From NCBI GenBank assembly GCA_030671985.1, contig DAOVHI010000013.1:1-16387 (forward strand): a stretch of 16,387 bases of DNA. The letters run 5' to 3'. The notes under the pieces are model-generated. The model searched no databases. It saw nothing but the letters and a program-made list of their open reading frames with translations, and was not told the DNA's origin. The first letter of the stretch is position 1; the number at the start of each line of letters is the position of its first letter. Below are positions 15,050 to 16,387 of this stretch, in pieces. The translations under genes and the position numbers were made by a program. The DNA is from JAHJDO01 sp030671985 [NCBI: bacterium] (lineage in GTDB: Bacteria > JAHJDO01).

Positions 15050-16003
15050 TTATTTAACAGGTTTCAGTCCTTTCAGATACTTGTAATAATCACTATCCGT
15101 TGTAAGGATTATTGTGCTGTTCTCATCAATGGTCTTTCTGTATGTCTCAAGCGTTTTTAAGAATGAATAAAACTCCGGATCCTGATTGTATGCTCCTGCA
15201 TAGATGCCTATCACTTCAGCATCCGCCTTGCCTTTTAACCCCTCAGCTTGTCTATACGCCTCAGATGTAATTAGTTTAAGCTCCTTTCCTCTCTGTCCGT
15301 CTATTTCAGCGCGTCGCCCCTGTCCTTCAGAACGATATTGTTCAGCAGCGCGTTTTCTCTCGGAAATCATTCGATCATAGACCTTTCTTCTTACATCTTT
15401 TACATAATTGATCCGCTTAATTCTCACATCAACAAGTTCTATGCCATACTTTGGAGCAAGTTCTTTTGCATCGTGTAAGATTATCTTCTCCAATTTGTTC
15501 CGGCCTACTTCTATACGTTCAAGGGCTTCGTCAGTAATTATTACGTCTTTTCCCACTTCTTTTGCCTCTTCTACAATGCGATTGGAATTTCTTACTGTCT
15601 CAACAAGGAGATGCCTTGTAACGGTATCTCTGGTCGCAGAATTGATAATATCGTCAAGTCTCGCATGTGCCCCCATCTCATTATTCACTGACTGCAGAAA
15701 TTTCAATGCGTCAACAATTTTCCAACGCGCAGTAGTGTCAACCCAGATATACTTCTTATCATTGGTCGGAATCTGATTGGGGTCGCCGTCCCACTCAAGA
15801 AGCCGTTTCTCAAAGTAACGCGCCTTCTGAATAAATGGTTTTTTAAAGTGTAGTCCTGCGGTTGCAATTGGATTACCAACAGGTTTGCCGAATTGTGTTA
15901 TCACAACCTGTTTGGTCTCATCCACAACGTACACCACTCCGCTCATAGCTATAACTATTATTAAGATAATTAAGCCAATAAATACATTCAAAAGTTTTTT
16001 CAT
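15050..16003 (-). CDS. hflC: HflC, SPFH/band-7 regulator of the FtsH protease
   Basis: A 317-residue protein. The N-terminus has a single membrane anchor (about 4-27) and then VYVVDETKQVVITQFGKPVG, the classic HflC entry into the SPFH domain. Further HflC-like text includes AGLHFKKPFIQ, DTTARWKIVDALKFLQSV and GIELVDVRIKRINY. The C-terminal part is a charged coiled coil with RMISERKRAAEQYRSEGQG, ending in FYSFLKTLETYRKTI. HflC pairs with HflK to form a large periplasmic cage around the membrane protease FtsH and modulates its access to membrane substrates. Length and order are normal for the family. The ATG overlaps the hflK stop as TAATG, and hflK supplies the ribosome-binding site GGGAGGAG. 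tRNA-Ser(UGA) starts 5 nt after the stop. Confidence 0.96.
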   Translation of the reverse strand: MKKLLNVFIGLIILIIVIAMSGVVYVVDETKQVVITQFGKPVGNPIATAGLHFKKPFIQKARYFEKRLLEWDGDPNQIPTNDKKYIWVDTTARWKIVDALKFLQSVNNEMGAHARLDDIINSATRDTVTRHLLVETVRNSNRIVEEAKEVGKDVIITDEALERIEVGRNKLEKIILHDAKELAPKYGIELVDVRIKRINYVKDVRRKVYDRMISERKRAAEQYRSEGQGRRAEIDGQRGKELKLITSEAYRQAEGLKGKADAEVIGIYAGAYNQDPEFYSFLKTLETYRKTIDENSTIILTTDSDYYKYLKGLKPVK

Positions 16004-16387
16004 TATTTTACTCCTCCCTTCTGTCCAAGATTAAGCAGCGGCAGTATAGAAGACTGCTTCGGGTCAATTATATATTTCTCTTTTGCATCAGGTAAAACCT
16101 CCATCATTGTTTCTAAGTAAAGCCTTTTCTGGGTTATATCCGGTGCCTTCTTGTATTCCGCTAGTACTGTCGAGAATCTCTCTGCTTCTCCTTTTGCCCT
16201 GTTTATTTTATCCAGAGCGTATCCTTCAGCCTCTCGTATTGTTTTCTCAGCCTCGCCTTTAGCACGCGGGATAACCTTGTTATACGCCTGCCGTGCCTGA
16301 TTGATTACCCTCTCTCTTTCCTGCTTCGCCTCATTGACCTCGTTAAATGCAGATTTTACTTCATCAGGAGGATTTACATCCTGAAGT
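16003..16387 (-). CDS. hflK: HflK, C-terminal part (gene cut by window end)
   Basis: The complement of 16387-16003 is open in one frame and gives about 127 residues up to TAA (16003-16005). The text begins QDVNPPDEVKSAFNEVNEAK, which is the characteristic end of the HflK SPFH domain. A long coiled coil with INQARQAYNKVIPRAKGEAE and GEAERFSTVLAEYKKAPDIT follows, then TQKRLYLETMMEVLP and a short glycine/lysine tail. HflK is the partner of HflC in the FtsH-associated cage. The N-terminal membrane anchor and most of the SPFH domain lie outside the window. The stop shares one base with the hflC ATG, so the two are translationally coupled. Confidence 0.95.
   Translation of the reverse strand, partial: LQDVNPPDEVKSAFNEVNEAKQERERVINQARQAYNKVIPRAKGEAEKTIREAEGYALDKINRAKGEAERFSTVLAEYKKAPDITQKRLYLETMMEVLPDAKEKYIIDPKQSSILPLLNLGQKGGVK

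Noticed and set aside
15408-15776. A 122-codon open frame on the plus strand inside hflC
   Set aside because: HflC is unmistakable on the other strand; the Ser/Ala/Phe-rich composition is that of an antisense shadow.

Overview
The window reads as AT-rich bacterial chromosome carrying a surface-polysaccharide or glycolipid locus next to a housekeeping block. The standard genetic code is in use: TGA ends several intact genes (stops at 9045-9047, 10874-10876 and 14209-14211) and tryptophan is TGG. The HflK/HflC pair and a Wzx-like flippase suggest a Gram-negative-type envelope. Two B12-domain radical SAM proteins suggest an anaerobic or microaerobic life. Together with a small CxxC zinc-ribbon protein this gives the look of an uncultivated candidate-phylum bacterium (Omnitrophota-like lineages are one possibility), but the lineage call is inference only.

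Layout. Nucleotides 1-3983 (+) hold the C-terminal part of a multipass membrane protein, an FAD-dependent oxidoreductase of the polysaccharide-cluster type, and a B12-binding radical SAM protein whose Fe-S motif has lost one cysteine. Nucleotides 4062-5667 form a recombination scar: a 5' stump of a second flippase gene, a GT-C-like membrane protein on the opposite strand, a REP-like palindrome, and a candidate extended -10 promoter. Nucleotides 5668-14211 (+) form a tightly packed, operon-like run: Wzx-like flippase, GT4 glycosyltransferase, deacetylase-like protein, FemAB/GNAT-like transferase, polyprenol-phosphate sugar synthase (GT2), a second radical SAM protein, a GT2 gene interrupted by an in-frame TGA, and a GT-C-like membrane protein. 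Junctions in this run are 4- or 11-nt overlaps or gaps of 0-30 nt.

Nucleotides 14203-16387 are on the minus strand. In order of transcription they hold hflK (partial), hflC, tRNA-Ser(UGA), tRNA-Ser(GCU) and a zinc-ribbon protein with an Arg/Ser/Asp/Gly-rich front and a lysine-rich tail. The two blocks converge and overlap by 9 nt.

How the genes may work together (inference): cytoplasmic GT4 and GT2 enzymes build a lipid-linked glycan and polyprenyl-phosphate sugars. The flippase moves the glycan across the inner membrane. GT-C-like membrane enzymes add sugars from polyprenyl-phosphate donors on the outer face. The deacetylase-like, FemAB-like, FAD and radical SAM proteins would modify the sugar or lipid. 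Three features mark the locus as evolving or partly decaying: the flippase stump, the missing Fe-S cysteine, and the in-frame TGA. The last two are each one base away from the intact form, so sequencing or assembly error must be excluded. No CRISPR array, transposase, integrase or rRNA was seen.
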